The position numbers were made by a program, and so were the translations under genes. From NCBI GenBank assembly GCA_018873245.2, contig JAEMBT020000007.1:3489129-3553128 (forward strand): DNA of 64,000 bases. The letters are read 5' to 3'. Every line of letters starts with the position of its first letter. Position 1 is the first letter of the stretch. The notes under the pieces were generated by a model that was not told the DNA's origin, searched no databases, and saw nothing but the letters and a program-made list of their open reading frames with translations. Origin of the DNA: Archegozetes longisetosus. Taxonomy: Eukaryota > Arthropoda > Arachnida > Sarcoptiformes > Trhypochthoniidae. Below are positions 12,414 to 24,458 of this stretch, one piece after another.

Positions 12414-15121
12414 TTTACTAAACTTAAAGTTTTCGAAAAGATCTAAAAACTCTGTAATTAGTTGAAATATACACAAGTTTTCACAAAGATATAAAGCTCT
12501 ATATATTCACTCATTAATGAAATTAGGACTATTTACTAAGGATACAAAATTCAAATAAGTTAAAAGAGAGTGGAAGGAGTTAGTCAAATTTCGCCTAATC
12601 GCCCATCATTTCTATTCTTCATAAGCTTTAATTTGATGCCCATATTGGCTTGGTAGGCGATTTGGCGGAGTGCATATATACTTCTAACTCCTTTCTTATC
12701 GAAAGTTACATTAATCCAAGCCATAGAGAGTCTACGGGTCAGTCTTGAACTTAAACACGTCTGTCTTTGGCGCTCAAGTCATCAAAAATTTTATTTCTTT
12801 ATTCATAGTAGCGTTTGCCAAAAAGTGCATGTATTGCGAATAAGCCTAAATTTAAACATTCGAGACTTGTATTTCAACTATAATTTAGAATTTCTTTCGA
12901 TGTTCAAAATTTGTTCTCACTTTTCTGTTGATATTATTCATTAAATTTTACAAAAAGTCATTTCATCCTTTTTCATTACTTAGCAGTGTTCGAGCTTGTT
13001 TAAGTCAATTTTAGACTTGCTGCCCAAATAGCTCTTTACCGCCTAAATAGCACTAGCTGAATCTGATCATTATTCGGATATGCTTATAGAGCTATCTCTT
13101 TTATTATCTTATCTTTTCTCATACACAACAATATGATAATGAAAACCTGGGCTATGACACTGTATTTCTTGCATAATATTTAATGTATTTATTAGGTATG
13201 AATCCGAAGCAAAAATTACAGCATTCATACCAATTGGTTCTATATTCTTAAGGTGTATTTTTGTTTGTTGAGTACCTAATGAAAAAGATATGCATGCGAA
13301 GCGCCAAGATTTATGACCGGTTCTCCAGTGTAGAACACTGCCGTAGTCAGAATTTTTAGTCTGGGAGAGGACTAAAAATCGTGAAATTTCTGTTTAGATA
13401 AAGCCTTATTAGATTGAAATTCAATGCAATATAATCTTGTATTACAATGATTTTTAACAAACTCAATAACAAAATTATCTAAATTTGAAGATGAAGCGGT
13501 TCTCTTTCAATTGGCATGAGGGCTAAACCGTTTAATCTTTCATTTGATATAGAATTTCTTAAATGAGTTTTAACTCTTTATAATGTTGAAAACTCCTTTC
13601 ACACGAGACATTAACATATCCTATAGTTAGTGATATCTTATATTTAATTAAATCTGGCATTCAATTTGGATAGTCAGTTAATTTTTCATAAACATTAATA
13701 ATATTATATGTTCACATTCATTGAATAATAATCGTACGGTTTCAGATTTTGATCTTAAATTTGCTGGATTCAAAGTAAGGGTAGCAAAAGGTTTTATTAT
13801 CTCAAAGCTCATAAAATGCTTGGATTTCGGATGACAAACTTTACAGTATTGCTTCTCTAATATATTTAAAAACTTTTTTACTCTTAAATACAGTTTCAAA
13901 CGTATTGTAAGGAGTTTTTCTCAGTATAGACATACACTTTAGTTTTAAAAATTCTTTGGAGGCTATTCTTTAGGCTCCTAGCTCCCCCGCTGACTATGGC
14001 TGTTGTGTAGAAATATTGTCTTTTTAGATAAACTGTGACTTTTTCATTTTTATCGATATTTTTTTATTGTTGCTTACTCAAAGTATTGGTCAATTTTTAC
14101 TTTGTTCATGACGAGAAAATTATTTACTGAACAAATAAAATAACCAAATCAAATCTATCTAAAGATAATTCAACATTTGCTTCATTTTGAATAGATTGTC
14201 AACAAGATATTAAATTCTTGTTACAAAACTATTGAACTTTTGGTTTAGAAAATAAAATTTTAAACTCAATAAAAACATTATTTTGAATTTTATAATAATC
14301 TTAATAAGGACTCAATAATAATTTAAATGAACAGAAAATAGGAATCACTGATCGATTAGTAAACTTTGATAACTTTAAATTAAACATATGCATCACACGT
14401 CGGTATCTGCGGATGTTTGTGGATGTCCGCATGATTTGGCGGATGCGGCGAGTGCGGCTGTAACTTTTTATTCAATGGGATACCCCGCATTAAAATTTTA
14501 CAATAAGATTCAATGCAATTCAATATTGAAATGATTGTTTGCCATACTTGCGACCAATTTGTCGAGTGAACGCAAATTATACTGGATTTAGCATAAGCTG
14601 ATAGAAGATCGCGTATAACTCCAGAGAGTCGATAAATTTTCATTAAATTCAGTTTCGATATTGTAAAAGTAATTTAGATATTATTTTGAATACTAATTAA
14701 TTTGAATTTTGTAATGCCTCAATTCAGGTTTAGTAAGGATTTTGAAATGCGAATACTTGCAAGAATTTCAGAAAGATGCACATGTCTACTTTAAACTATG
14801 CCCATTGACAACAAGTCTGAAGTCAAGACTAAATAATAACTGAATAGAGTTTAGAAGTATTTAACAAATAAAGTGACTATTTTTTATTGTGGCCTAAAGT
14901 ATGACAAATTTTGTGCTTAATTAAATCACGCCTTAATTCAAAAAAATTATTAGCTTTACATTTGAAACGCTTTTCTTTATGAAAACGTTAAATAGAACTA
15001 ACAATTCTTTATTACTTGTTCTATAAGTACAACTATTTGTACACTTCAACTCAGTTCAATTATGTCTTCTTGAATGTCAAACAAACTGAGTTAACAATGA
15101 ACGAAACGACGTCTCAATGGC
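12414..15121. other. Long non-coding stretch
   Basis: No gene can be supported over 2.7 kb. Two minus-strand frames without homology (13678-13899 and 14380-14643) could be old transposon debris, but I recognise no family. No inverted or direct repeat was found beyond simple AT-rich runs. Confidence 0.4.
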
Positions 15122-15206
15122 TTTCAAAAGGCATGAGGCAATCGGTGTACGAATAATGAATCGACAAATCATTTTTCTTACTAAATTTCTTATCACAATC
15201 CTTAAA
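15122..15206 (-). pseudogene. Fossil fourth zinc finger beyond the stop of the 381-aa gene
   Basis: The frame of the upstream gene continues past its TAG (15207-15209) as FKDCDKKFSKKNDLSIHYSY. With the two codons before the stop this forms a C-X4-C finger whose fourth ligand position has lost its histidine. This looks like a nonsense change (TGG to TAG is the simplest, since family fingers often have W or F there) followed by decay. It supports a formerly longer protein. Confidence 0.6.
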
Positions 15207-16352
15207 CTAGCAACAAAAGTGTTCTGCTTCGCCACTTATATGATCAATAATGTGATTTCTTATCAAAGATTTATTGTCAGTTCTATAACTACAATCAGTT
15301 GAAAGACATATATATTGGACCAAACCTTCAACTATTGATTCTTCGCAGTGATCGAATCGATGTCTCTCTAACATTGGTTTACACTTGAATCTATTGCCGC
15401 ATCCCTTCCATCCACAAAAATAAGGGTAAAAATTAATTGGATTGTGACGTTTTACGTGTTTTACAATCAATTTGAGATCATCCGAGAATATGTGACAATC
15501 AGACCACTTGCAAAAATACTTCGTTTTATTATCGACCATTTTCTCTTCTATAAAATTTTTGACATCACTTTTTCTCTGGTTGATGCTAACAAAATTCCAA
15601 CTTTTATTAACTACAGATTCGATACTGTTATTAGCCAAGCAATTATTGCTTGAGTTAAGACTCTGTTGACTAGCAGTAAAAGTTTTTTCTTTAATTTGCC
15701 TATCAATTCTCTTCTCCTTATTCTTATTCAATAGCTTGAAATAATCGGCACTAATTTTTGTGACTTTTATATTATTATCGTAAGTATTAGTAATTGTGTC
15801 ATTAGTTGAAGGATTCTTATGAGCACTCGAGAACCGATTCATCTGTATCTCAAGACTTGTTTTCATAGCTTTAAAGTTAACTTCATTTGAGCGGATAGTC
15901 ATCTTCTCTAACTTTCTCTTGTTGTCCACATTGTTTTCCTTAAGATATTCAGTGAAGAGTTTTAATTGTCCACAATTTGCCTCAGATTCATCAACATTTT
16001 TACCACAATCTTCAAGTTTGTCTTCGTTTGATTGACTCTTATTGAAATCAATTTTGGCTTTAAGCGAAAAACCTTCAAAATTATTACTTAATATATCACT
16101 ATTGAAGTAATCAATTCTTTTGATATCACTTATAACAGCATTTTCTTCATTATTGATTGAGTCGGTCATATCATTAGAGCTTTGATCATTGTCTTCATCT
16201 TTAACTTGAGTCATATGTTGATTTACGTCACTTTTAGTCACTTCAAGTGAAGCACAACCAAAAGAGCAGTCCTTGTATTGACAAGTGATTTCGCAGCTCT
16301 TTTCACGTTTTGAGATAAGGCTTTTGACTAACTCTGATGTAATTTCAGCCAT
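15207..16352 (-). CDS. C2H2 zinc-finger protein, 381 aa (paralog 1)
   Basis: Single-exon frame on the minus strand. Residues 1-270 are polar and Asn/Ser/Lys-rich without a recognised domain. The C-terminus has three C-X4-C-type fingers: YFCKWSDC...HVKRH, YFCGWKGC...HRFDH and YICLSTDC...HIIDH, preceded by DVKNFIEEKMVDNKTKYFC, the degenerate form of the module header seen in the neighbouring paralogs. The frame ends HFCC-stop inside what would be a fourth finger. Probably a nuclear DNA-binding factor; target unknown. It is the most diverged member of a four-gene same-strand cluster. It has a TATA box upstream, so it may still be expressed. Confidence 0.8.
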   Translation of the reverse strand: MAEITSELVKSLISKREKSCEITCQYKDCSFGCASLEVTKSDVNQHMTQVKDEDNDQSSNDMTDSINNEENAVISDIKRIDYFNSDILSNNFEGFSLKAKIDFNKSQSNEDKLEDCGKNVDESEANCGQLKLFTEYLKENNVDNKRKLEKMTIRSNEVNFKAMKTSLEIQMNRFSSAHKNPSTNDTITNTYDNNIKVTKISADYFKLLNKNKEKRIDRQIKEKTFTASQQSLNSSNNCLANNSIESVVNKSWNFVSINQRKSDVKNFIEEKMVDNKTKYFCKWSDCHIFSDDLKLIVKHVKRHNPINFYPYFCGWKGCGNRFKCKPMLERHRFDHCEESIVEGLVQYICLSTDCSYRTDNKSLIRNHIIDHISGEAEHFCC

Positions 16353-16477
16353 AACTAGCTAATTATAGTTTTAGTTAGATCTCACTTCAATTTAAATGCT
16401 ATTCAATTGAATGCAAAAATTTTTGGTTTTTTAAACATTGCGTCTAATTCGAGGGACTTTTTATAGATTACGTACAC

Positions 16478-16485
16478 TTATATAA
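16478..16485 (-). promoter_or_regulatory. TATA box of paralog 1
   Basis: TATATAAG on the minus strand, about 125 bp upstream of the ATG at 16352, with no intervening gene. Spacing allows a 5' UTR of about 95 nt. Confidence 0.5.
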
Positions 16486-16489
16486 AGCT

Positions 16490-17409
16490 ATAATGAGTCA
16501 ATTCTTAATAGTTTTGATATAGTATTTTTGCATGATTTTAGTTTGAGCTAAAATTTTTTAATCTTGTTAATTTAATTACTTTTTATTTTTGTTAATAATC
16601 CGTTTTAATACATCAATTAGTTTTGTACAAAGAAATACATCAAATAAATCAATTAAACAAATTTATCTGAATAAAGGTTAATAAATAAAATATGAATTTT
16701 TATGCATTAATTCATAGATTAACATAGATTTGTAAATAAATTTCTGAAGAAAATAACAATTTAATTATTTTATAAGTCAATAGTTTTCAGACAGAATAAA
16801 AACCAAATATAGAGGTATTTATAATTGCCTTATAATTTTTGAAAATATTTACAATTCTTTTTAGATTAGATAAATGTCAACATAAGTTTAGTTACAAATC
16901 AAGTTTGAAGTGGTCCTCATTTAGTAATCATTAATAAATGCTAACTCATTCCCATAGTTAATTGAAAATTTGTACCAAAAATTTAAGAAACATATTAGAC
17001 ATCAGTTTTTGGATCTATTTTCACTTCATATCACTTTTTTAGATTAAAAAACTTATTGGCAGTAATTTAAAGAACAAAAACTTCATAACTATGTTCTTGG
17101 CTGATTCGAAATTATAGATTAAGCTCTTGATCAAATTAAACTTTTGAGTTATTCGTTAAATAAAACTTAATTCAGTGAAAATGTTTCATTAGTTTGTTAT
17201 TTATTATCAATCATTATTCAAATTAAATGTTTTATACTCTTATTTGGAGATCAAAATGGTTTGTATAGAGTATAAAAGATCTCATATCATTATTAATAAA
17301 TTAATTACTGATCAATTAAATTAGTAAATATATAATATTGACTAAAATTACAACTTTTAGCACTTGAATGGTTTGGAATCTTTTTCACGGAAAAACGCTT
17401 CACAAAGAT
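16490..17409. other. Intergenic, nothing recognised
   Basis: Very AT-rich spacer between two zinc-finger paralogs. It should contain the 3' UTR of the 955-aa gene. Confidence 0.45.
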
Positions 17410-20277
17410 TTATTTAAATTGCAACTTATGTACTGTTAGTTCATGTCTTCTCAATTTATCCCTAACAATAAAACATTTTCCACAATTATCGAAAGTACAC
17501 TTAAAGGGTCGGTCATTATTATGTCTTCTTATATGGATAGTTAGCTTATTTCTATATTTTGAAGCATACGAACAGTTGGGAAACGGACACTTATGTAGTC
17601 GAGCACCCGAATGAGTCTTCGAGTGTCTCAAGAGCTCAACTCCAACTCCGAACTGTGCCTCACATTGATTCCAATCGCATTTGAACGGTGTATCTCCCGA
17701 GTGTTTACTCAAATGAATCATCAGAGCCTCAGGAGAAACCGCAGTGTAATAGCAGTTGGGATACTGACATCTGAGAGGTTTTTCTCCCGTATGTGTCATC
17801 ATGTGGAGAGTTAAGTTCTGTTTCTTATTAAACTTTTCGCTGCAATTACTCCAATTGCATTTGTATGGCTTTTCACCCGTATGCTTATAGACATGCTGAA
17901 CAATATAACTGCTCTTTATATGACCGAAATCACATCCATTCCACTTGCATTTATACCAATTTAAACCGTTTTTCAATCCTTTCTCAACATATTGCTCAAC
18001 GTTTTTAATCGAAAGTATTCCTTGATTCGGATCTTCAGTTAGTAGGTTGCCTTCAGGCTCGTTAAAAGTCACCATCTCTTCGCTTTCATCAATTATCACT
18101 TGAGGTACAAATAAATCGATTTGTTCGTCATCTTCAATATCTAAAGATTCTTCTTTTGCATCATTGGTCAGTACCTGTTCATCACATTCATCATGATTAA
18201 GTTTTTGATTTGCATTAACATTAATTTCTATACAGTTAACTAAAGAAAACTTTGATTTCTCTAAACTCTTCTTGGCGTGAATGGACTTATGATCCTTAAG
18301 TTTCCAGGAATCGGTAAACTTCTTGTCACAATTAGGATAATCGCACTCATAAGGTCTTTCTCCGGTATGAACTCCTCTGACATGTCTCACCAAATGATTA
18401 CTTTTATTACTACCATAATTACAGTCTTTCCATTTGCAGTAATAAAACGTAATTCCATTCACTTTTCTGCGTTCAACATATTGTTCAACATTCTTGATGG
18501 ACATGACAACATCAGCAGTAGTTGTACTTTTACTAGTCAACTTCTCATCACAACAACTGGTCAGTAGAGGCGTTGAAACAATACCAGGCTTTGAAACAGG
18601 ATTTTCCACTAATTCGCACTTGAAATTCTGGTCAACATTGGATTGTTCTTCAACTGCATTTATACCTAAACTAACATTAGTTACAGTACTATTTGTAACT
18701 TGTCTTGTAGGTTTATTCATATGATACACCTTATGATCTCTTAACTTCCACGAATCGGTAAACTTTTTGCCACAACCTACAAAATCGCAAACAAAATTTC
18801 TCTCATTCTTATGAGTTCTGATATGACGGACTAAATGATTGCTCTTATTTGATGCATATGTACATGAGGGCCATTTGCAGAAATATCTTGTGATTCCATC
18901 AACTTTTCTGCGCTCAACTAATTCCTCGACATTTTTAATAGACATCTTAGGATTCGATGGTTCAGAGGATTGTTTTTCGCTTACATTAAACGTCATACTA
19001 TTCACAATCTTATTATTTATACCGTTGATACCATTAAGTCTTTGCAATGAAGGCCTATTTATGTTTGTCGAGTCATCAACACTTTTATCAACTTTTTTGT
19101 TATTCAAATCAAAAATTAAATTCATTGAAGTCTTATTATTATTGCCAACAGTTGTTATTAATTTTCGATAATGTGTTAACTGATGTTCTCTTAATTTATA
19201 AGAATCAGTGAATCTTTTTCTACACTCAGGCCATTCGCAAACAAATGGTCTTAAATTGGTATGAGATCTGATGTGTCGAACAAGATATTGGCTTTTATTA
19301 CTCCCAAAATTACATCCATCCCATTTGCATCCATACCAAACCTCGTCATTCTTGACTGTCTTCTCAATAAATTCTTCAACACTTTTATATAAGAGATCTT
19401 GAGATCCACTTTCAATCGACATACTATTATCAGTACTTAAAGTGTTATCACTAGAGCTAACATCGACTTCACTAACAATAACTTCTGGTATAAACATATT
19501 TAGGTTAGAATTAGCCGATTCATTTCTGTTCAAATGTTCTGATTCTTCATCGAACTCTTGATTCATATCAATATCATTATTAATAGTTTCGCAAACATTA
19601 CCACTGGTTTCAATGCCACTATTATCGTTACAACTGTCAAACATTTCCATAAATAGTTTAAAATTATTACCATTATTAGAATTATTTCCCGAATCAACAA
19701 CAGTCTGATTGCTGGTCATCAACTTTCGGTTATGACTCAAAATGTGATCTTTTCGTTTCCAGGAATCGGTAAACTTTTTGCCACAATTAGGCCAATCACA
19801 AACGTATGGTTTTTCACCCGTATGAGTGCGTACATGACGTACCAAATGGTTGCTCTTATTTGATCCATAATCACAACCGGACCATCGACAGTAATACCAC
19901 GTTATGCCATTGATTTTACGTCTTTCGACATACTGCTCAACATTTTTGATGCCATCGTTCGCGGTATTAACTGATGAAGAAATCAAAGGATTATTACTTG
20001 AACTAATAATAAGACTATTTTCAGGAGTCGATTCCCGGTTACAATTGATTATCTCTTGTTTTGCACAATTATTATCTTTAAAATTATTTCTTTTCTCATC
20101 ACTAATAATAATTTGAAGTCTGTTTTGCTGTAATTCTTCGTGTCTTTCAGTCATCTGTTCCTTATCCTCAACACTATTGTTGTTAATATTATTACTATTT
20201 TCTAATTTTATTTCCCAATCAATATTTCGACGCTTAATATCATACAATTCTGTCAACAAACTCAAATTGTTTTCCAT
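17410..20277 (-). CDS. C2H2 zinc-finger protein with five repeated modules, 955 aa (paralog 2)
   Basis: Single-exon gene with fourteen C2H2 fingers. Four modules at about residues 109-185, 296-375, 440-515 and 590-665 each contain a header (IKNVEQYVERRK.NGIT.YYC) followed by two fingers, the first ending SNKSNHLVRHVRTH and the second with KKFTDSWKLKDH. A fifth header at about 755 leads into an array of six fingers to the C-terminus. Fingers are C-X4-C-X12-H-X3-H, as in GLI/ZIC-like fingers, with TGEKPY-type linkers inside modules. Between modules lie long Asn/Ser/Glu-rich spacers. No ZAD, BTB or KRAB domain. Presumably a nuclear DNA-binding regulator. The near-identity of modules points to internal duplication with some homogenisation. 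The start is the first ATG of the frame. Confidence 0.92.
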   Translation of the reverse strand: MENNLSLLTELYDIKRRNIDWEIKLENSNNINNNSVEDKEQMTERHEELQQNRLQIIISDEKRNNFKDNNCAKQEIINCNRESTPENSLIISSSNNPLISSSVNTANDGIKNVEQYVERRKINGITWYYCRWSGCDYGSNKSNHLVRHVRTHTGEKPYVCDWPNCGKKFTDSWKRKDHILSHNRKLMTSNQTVVDSGNNSNNGNNFKLFMEMFDSCNDNSGIETSGNVCETINNDIDMNQEFDEESEHLNRNESANSNLNMFIPEVIVSEVDVSSSDNTLSTDNSMSIESGSQDLLYKSVEEFIEKTVKNDEVWYGCKWDGCNFGSNKSQYLVRHIRSHTNLRPFVCEWPECRKRFTDSYKLREHQLTHYRKLITTVGNNNKTSMNLIFDLNNKKVDKSVDDSTNINRPSLQRLNGINGINNKIVNSMTFNVSEKQSSEPSNPKMSIKNVEELVERRKVDGITRYFCKWPSCTYASNKSNHLVRHIRTHKNERNFVCDFVGCGKKFTDSWKLRDHKVYHMNKPTRQVTNSTVTNVSLGINAVEEQSNVDQNFKCELVENPVSKPGIVSTPLLTSCCDEKLTSKSTTTADVVMSIKNVEQYVERRKVNGITFYYCKWKDCNYGSNKSNHLVRHVRGVHTGERPYECDYPNCDKKFTDSWKLKDHKSIHAKKSLEKSKFSLVNCIEINVNANQKLNHDECDEQVLTNDAKEESLDIEDDEQIDLFVPQVIIDESEEMVTFNEPEGNLLTEDPNQGILSIKNVEQYVEKGLKNGLNWYKCKWNGCDFGHIKSSYIVQHVYKHTGEKPYKCNWSNCSEKFNKKQNLTLHMMTHTGEKPLRCQYPNCYYTAVSPEALMIHLSKHSGDTPFKCDWNQCEAQFGVGVELLRHSKTHSGARLHKCPFPNCSYASKYRNKLTIHIRRHNNDRPFKCTFDNCGKCFIVRDKLRRHELTVHKLQFK

Positions 20278-21464
20278 TTTTCTTAATTTAATCCAATTGA
20301 ATTTGATTTGACACAGATTTTGAACATGACATCAATAATAACTTGGCTCAAAATCACTCATCATTTTAAAGGCGTTACACTTTTTACTACTTAAGGGAAT
20401 GTTTAAACATTAGATACGCTCAAATTTACATTCATTTTTGGATTTTTTATTCAAATCAATTGCGATTTTCACAACTTTTCAGCGACAATGTGAAACATTT
20501 CCCATTTTCTATTATGTATTTCTTACTAGATATCCGTTACCAGTTTTGAACTTAATTTGAAATTTTCTGTAAGTCTAAAAATTTTTAGTTTGAGTCAAAT
20601 TTGATTGTTCACGAAAGTTTGTCTAAAACTCATTTTATTATTCTTGTCATGAGAAATAAGATTCTGATTAACAAATGAGAAAATCAACAAATAAGATGAA
20701 AATATTTATTCAAAACCAATAAAATTTTAAAATTGACATCACTTATATATAGTCAATAGAACTAACGTTACATAAAATATATTCCAAGCAATCATTTTGA
20801 TCGATTAATTTTGACTTATAAAGTTATTATTTTTTCAAACTCTTTATACATTTCAATTTAAAGACTAATTGATTTATTATAAAAGAAGTTAATTATAAAC
20901 AATGGCACAAAAACTTTAATAAAACTCTTCCAAAAAAAAATTCGTCATTAAGTTAAATCAAGTTTTCAATTCAATGTCGATCAACAATATTTTCGGCTTT
21001 TAATATTGCTATTATTGTTTTGTAGTTATACTTAGCTCGACATAACTTTGTTTAAAACATAATTTAAAAATTGCCGAAAGTTAAGTTATATCTAATTTAT
21101 AATTACTTGGTATAAAGTAGATAAAAGTTTGCGAACAAACTAGTTACTTAACAGTTAATGAAAATATTTCAAAAAAAAATATTGACGCTTGCTTCCGTAT
21201 CGACAAAAATATTAATATATTTTGAAATTCATTCACATGATAGTCTAACAAGTATTGAGCATAAATTTCGATAGTGAAGTGAAAAATTATTATCTGTATT
21301 GTATTGTATGCTGGATCTGCTAGAAAAGTAGTCTTTTAGACTAAAGTGGTCACCAGTTTAAAGTGCATTCATTCATTCATTCATTCAAAATAGAATAAAA
21401 CGGGTTGAGATCATAAATGCAAATCGACTTTAGAATATTCTCAAATTAAGACAATTGAATCACT
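20278..21464. other. Intergenic with an (ATTC)n microsatellite
   Basis: No gene. At about 21367-21387 there are five copies of ATTC, preceded by ~80 bp of more complex sequence (minus-strand reading ends ATCCAGCATACAATACAATA) that may be the tail of an unclassified retroposon. Confidence 0.4.
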
Positions 21465-22913
21465 TCAGCGAGAATTGGTGGTTGAATGAACTCTGGAATG
21501 TCTAATAAGGCTAACTTTGACAGAGAATTTAGCCCTGCAGTTTTTAACATTACAAACAAATCTTTTGACACCGGTGTGTCTAACCTTATGTATTTTTAGA
21601 GCGCCAGCTCTAACAGTAGAGAACATACAATTAGGGAAATTGCATTTGTAGGGTTTCTCTCCCTTATGTATCAACAGATGTGTCATCAACTGAAATTTCT
21701 GAATAAAGCTCGCGTCACAATGAGGCCAATTGCACTTGTATGGTCTGAAATTCATATGTTTCTTAATATGAAATATAAGAGCACTTCTCCGATACGATTG
21801 ATACCTGCATTGATTCCAACCGCACTTATACCACAACCTTTTGTTGTACTTCTTCTTAATTATAAACTTCGCAATACCTTCTTCGATATCTTCTTCAGCA
21901 CAAACTTCTTCTTCTTCTTCTTCTTCTTCATTATCCATCCTATCTTCAAATGTTTCAACATCTTCTTCTTCCTCTTGTCCCTCTCCTTCATCCTCATTTT
22001 CAATAAGTCCATCATTTTTAGGACTACTTTTTGATCTATGCCTCATACCAAGTCTTCCACTATTGAAATCAATTCTTCGATTGTTAGCAGTAAGAGCTTG
22101 TGTCGCATAAGGATTATCACCAACACATCCATTGATAAAACTCGGCTTAAAAATTCTCAACTTTGAACTAGCCATCGATCCATCGCTTCTATGACTATCA
22201 TTTTTAACATCATTGCTATTTCGCTGGTAATCATCGACCTTTTCAGACTTTTCCTTTTCTTCCTCTTCCTCCTCCCCCTCTTTATTGACTTCTATATTGC
22301 TATGACTTCTTCTACGCCTGCTATTACGCGAAAAAATCTTCGCCTTCAGTCCGTGATGTACTCGTAAATGATTCTTAAGATTACAGGATATTGTAAACAT
22401 TTTATTGCAAATCTTACATATGAACGGTTTGATTCCTAAATGACTTCTGCAGTGGTTAACCATAGCTCCCGACCATTTGGATCCATAACCACATCCTTTC
22501 CATAGGCACTGATGCCATACTTTACCATATTTTCTTGTCGTAAAGACATATTCTCTGACACTTTCGATACCATTATCTACTTCTTGTATTTCAACAATAC
22601 TTTTTTGACTTCTTTTACCATCAACTGTCTCATTACTGTTCAAACTCTTATTATCGAAACTTTTGTCTTCAATAACTTCTTGGTCGTTATCGCTCAAATA
22701 TTGACAATCTTCAGAGTCGTCATCGATCTCAATGACACTATTTTCTTCAACTGATTGTTGATATTGATTAATATTTTTATTATCACAGTTTTGTTCGCAA
22801 GTTTCATCACGATCACCATTGATTTGGTAATTAAAACTATTATTGTTCAAATTTAAAGTGACTTCCCCATTTACTCGACATATAATTGTTTTATAATTCA
22901 AGTATTTGGCCAT
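21465..22913 (-). CDS. C2H2 zinc-finger protein with acidic runs, 482 aa (paralog 3)
   Basis: Single-exon gene. Its first ~20 residues (MAKYLNYKTIICRVNGEVTL) are related to those of paralog 4 ([19 protein letters not shown]). One header-plus-pair module (GIESVREYVFTTRKYGKVWHQC, second finger unusual with C-X2-C) is followed by a long acidic spacer with Glu runs encoded by (GAA/GAG)n at about 21904-21990. A second header (EEGIAKFIIKKKYNKRLWYKC) then leads into four fingers ending HSRVH. Six fingers in total. Likely a nuclear DNA-binding protein. The Glu runs show as a TTC microsatellite on the plus strand, and plus-strand frames there are shadows. Confidence 0.9.
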   Translation of the reverse strand: MAKYLNYKTIICRVNGEVTLNLNNNSFNYQINGDRDETCEQNCDNKNINQYQQSVEENSVIEIDDDSEDCQYLSDNDQEVIEDKSFDNKSLNSNETVDGKRSQKSIVEIQEVDNGIESVREYVFTTRKYGKVWHQCLWKGCGYGSKWSGAMVNHCRSHLGIKPFICKICNKMFTISCNLKNHLRVHHGLKAKIFSRNSRRRRSHSNIEVNKEGEEEEEEKEKSEKVDDYQRNSNDVKNDSHRSDGSMASSKLRIFKPSFINGCVGDNPYATQALTANNRRIDFNSGRLGMRHRSKSSPKNDGLIENEDEGEGQEEEEDVETFEDRMDNEEEEEEEEVCAEEDIEEGIAKFIIKKKYNKRLWYKCGWNQCRYQSYRRSALIFHIKKHMNFRPYKCNWPHCDASFIQKFQLMTHLLIHKGEKPYKCNFPNCMFSTVRAGALKIHKVRHTGVKRFVCNVKNCRAKFSVKVSLIRHSRVHSTTNSR

Positions 22914-23045
22914 TCATTCAAACTAAAACTGAATCAAAATAAAACAAAAACGTCTAAGTGGAGAAAACAGAAAACGTTATTCTGTTTGAATACGTTTCAA
23001 ATGCCTGTCTATTGATACGACTGTAACACAAGTTCAGGTGTTGCA

Positions 23046-23053
23046 GTTTATAC
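23046..23053 (-). promoter_or_regulatory. TATA box of paralog 3
   Basis: GTATAAAC on the minus strand about 135 bp upstream of the ATG at 22913. Distance and orientation resemble those of the TATA boxes of paralogs 1 and 4. Confidence 0.42.
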
Positions 23054-23059
23054 ATATTC

Positions 23060-24458
23060 AGATAAAGTAAGTTTACACTGTTTTGCAATAAATAAAGCAT
23101 ATTTAGTATTCAAGTCTAGTAGCGATTCGTTGCTAACCAATCATATTTCCATAGAAACTACTCACAAGTTTTCATTTGCCTACTTGTTGGTCAAAGTTTT
23201 ACAGCTTTCAATAGTTCTTATTGCTTCGAAAAGTTTCATTTAGTTCCGTGACTACTTTTACTTTATTGACCTATTTTCAGTTTTATTTATATGATTGTTC
23301 TGTTTTTTAATATTTTCTCCATCAATTTAATTAAGTTTTCTCTTACGCTTCCTTTAAGTCATTTGATCCCATAGTTGTATTGAAAGCGTGTTATTCAATA
23401 TAGTGAAAACAATTTCATAGTATGTGGGTTTTTTTATAGGATTTAAGCCTTGACCTCAAGCTCAATTTGATAAAAATGATTAGATTTTATACTTTAGTAT
23501 TTTTTATAACCATTTTAGCCATCAAACTCTGGTGATCGAAGTTATCATTTCATGAATTTTATCACTTGTATACAGTTTATCGAAAAGCCAGAGTTCAAAA
23601 CTGTCTAGTCTTCAATTGTTTAAAACTTAAAAATAATCGATACTTAGTTTACATCAATTAAGATAACTGTTGTTTTGAAAGAACAAAAACTTATAAAAGT
23701 TAAGGCATTAAAATAATAGGAAGCTTGAAAACTAACACAGTTGACTCTGTGTCATAACTGTGAATGGTAGATCATTTTTCTTCTATATTTTGAATTGAAA
23801 AATGTGCAAAATATAGGTCATTAACGTGAGCACATTTCAAGTCTCTGTTGCTAAAGATACTAATGATGGTAAAGGTAATAATCATTAATAACTTACATCA
23901 TGTTAAAGTCGATTAAAATTCATATATCAGTAATATCGCAGATGTTCTTTATTTCTATTGATTTTCTTATGAAAAATGTTTTGGTATAGGATAAAAGTTA
24001 ATAAAATTTGATGTCATTCCAAATTGCTTTATTTTATTCTTTATATGAAAACATACAGAAAATTAAATAAAAATCAAGTTCTACTTTAATCAAATGAGTA
24101 ATAGATATATAACTTATTAGATAATTCACATATTTTAGCCAAACATCAAATCATATCAAATTGAACTTAAAGTCAATGAGTTTTGAATCTCAAGTCATTC
24201 ATATCTGAAATGAAATATAGTTAAAAAGGGGAAACAAATTATAATGAAAGACTAGACAAGTTACAAAACCAATAAGTGCTTCATCAAATTGACTAATGCT
24301 TGGATTGTTTATATTAAGAATAATACCTTTAGTGAATGGCTTGAACTAACAATAGAAATAACATCAAGGATTAGAACGATTAATATCAACAAATATAATG
24401 TTCAACGTTTGATAACAATTAAATTATGATAATCTCCGACTTAAGGACTTATGGCTTA
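23060..24458. other. Intergenic, nothing recognised
   Basis: AT-rich spacer of 1.4 kb between paralogs 3 and 4. No repeat ends, RNA gene or coding frame seen. Confidence 0.45.

Noticed and set aside
21666-22110. Two plus-strand frames with Ser/Phe runs
   Set aside because: Shadows of the antisense zinc-finger gene; the runs are the complement of its Glu codons.
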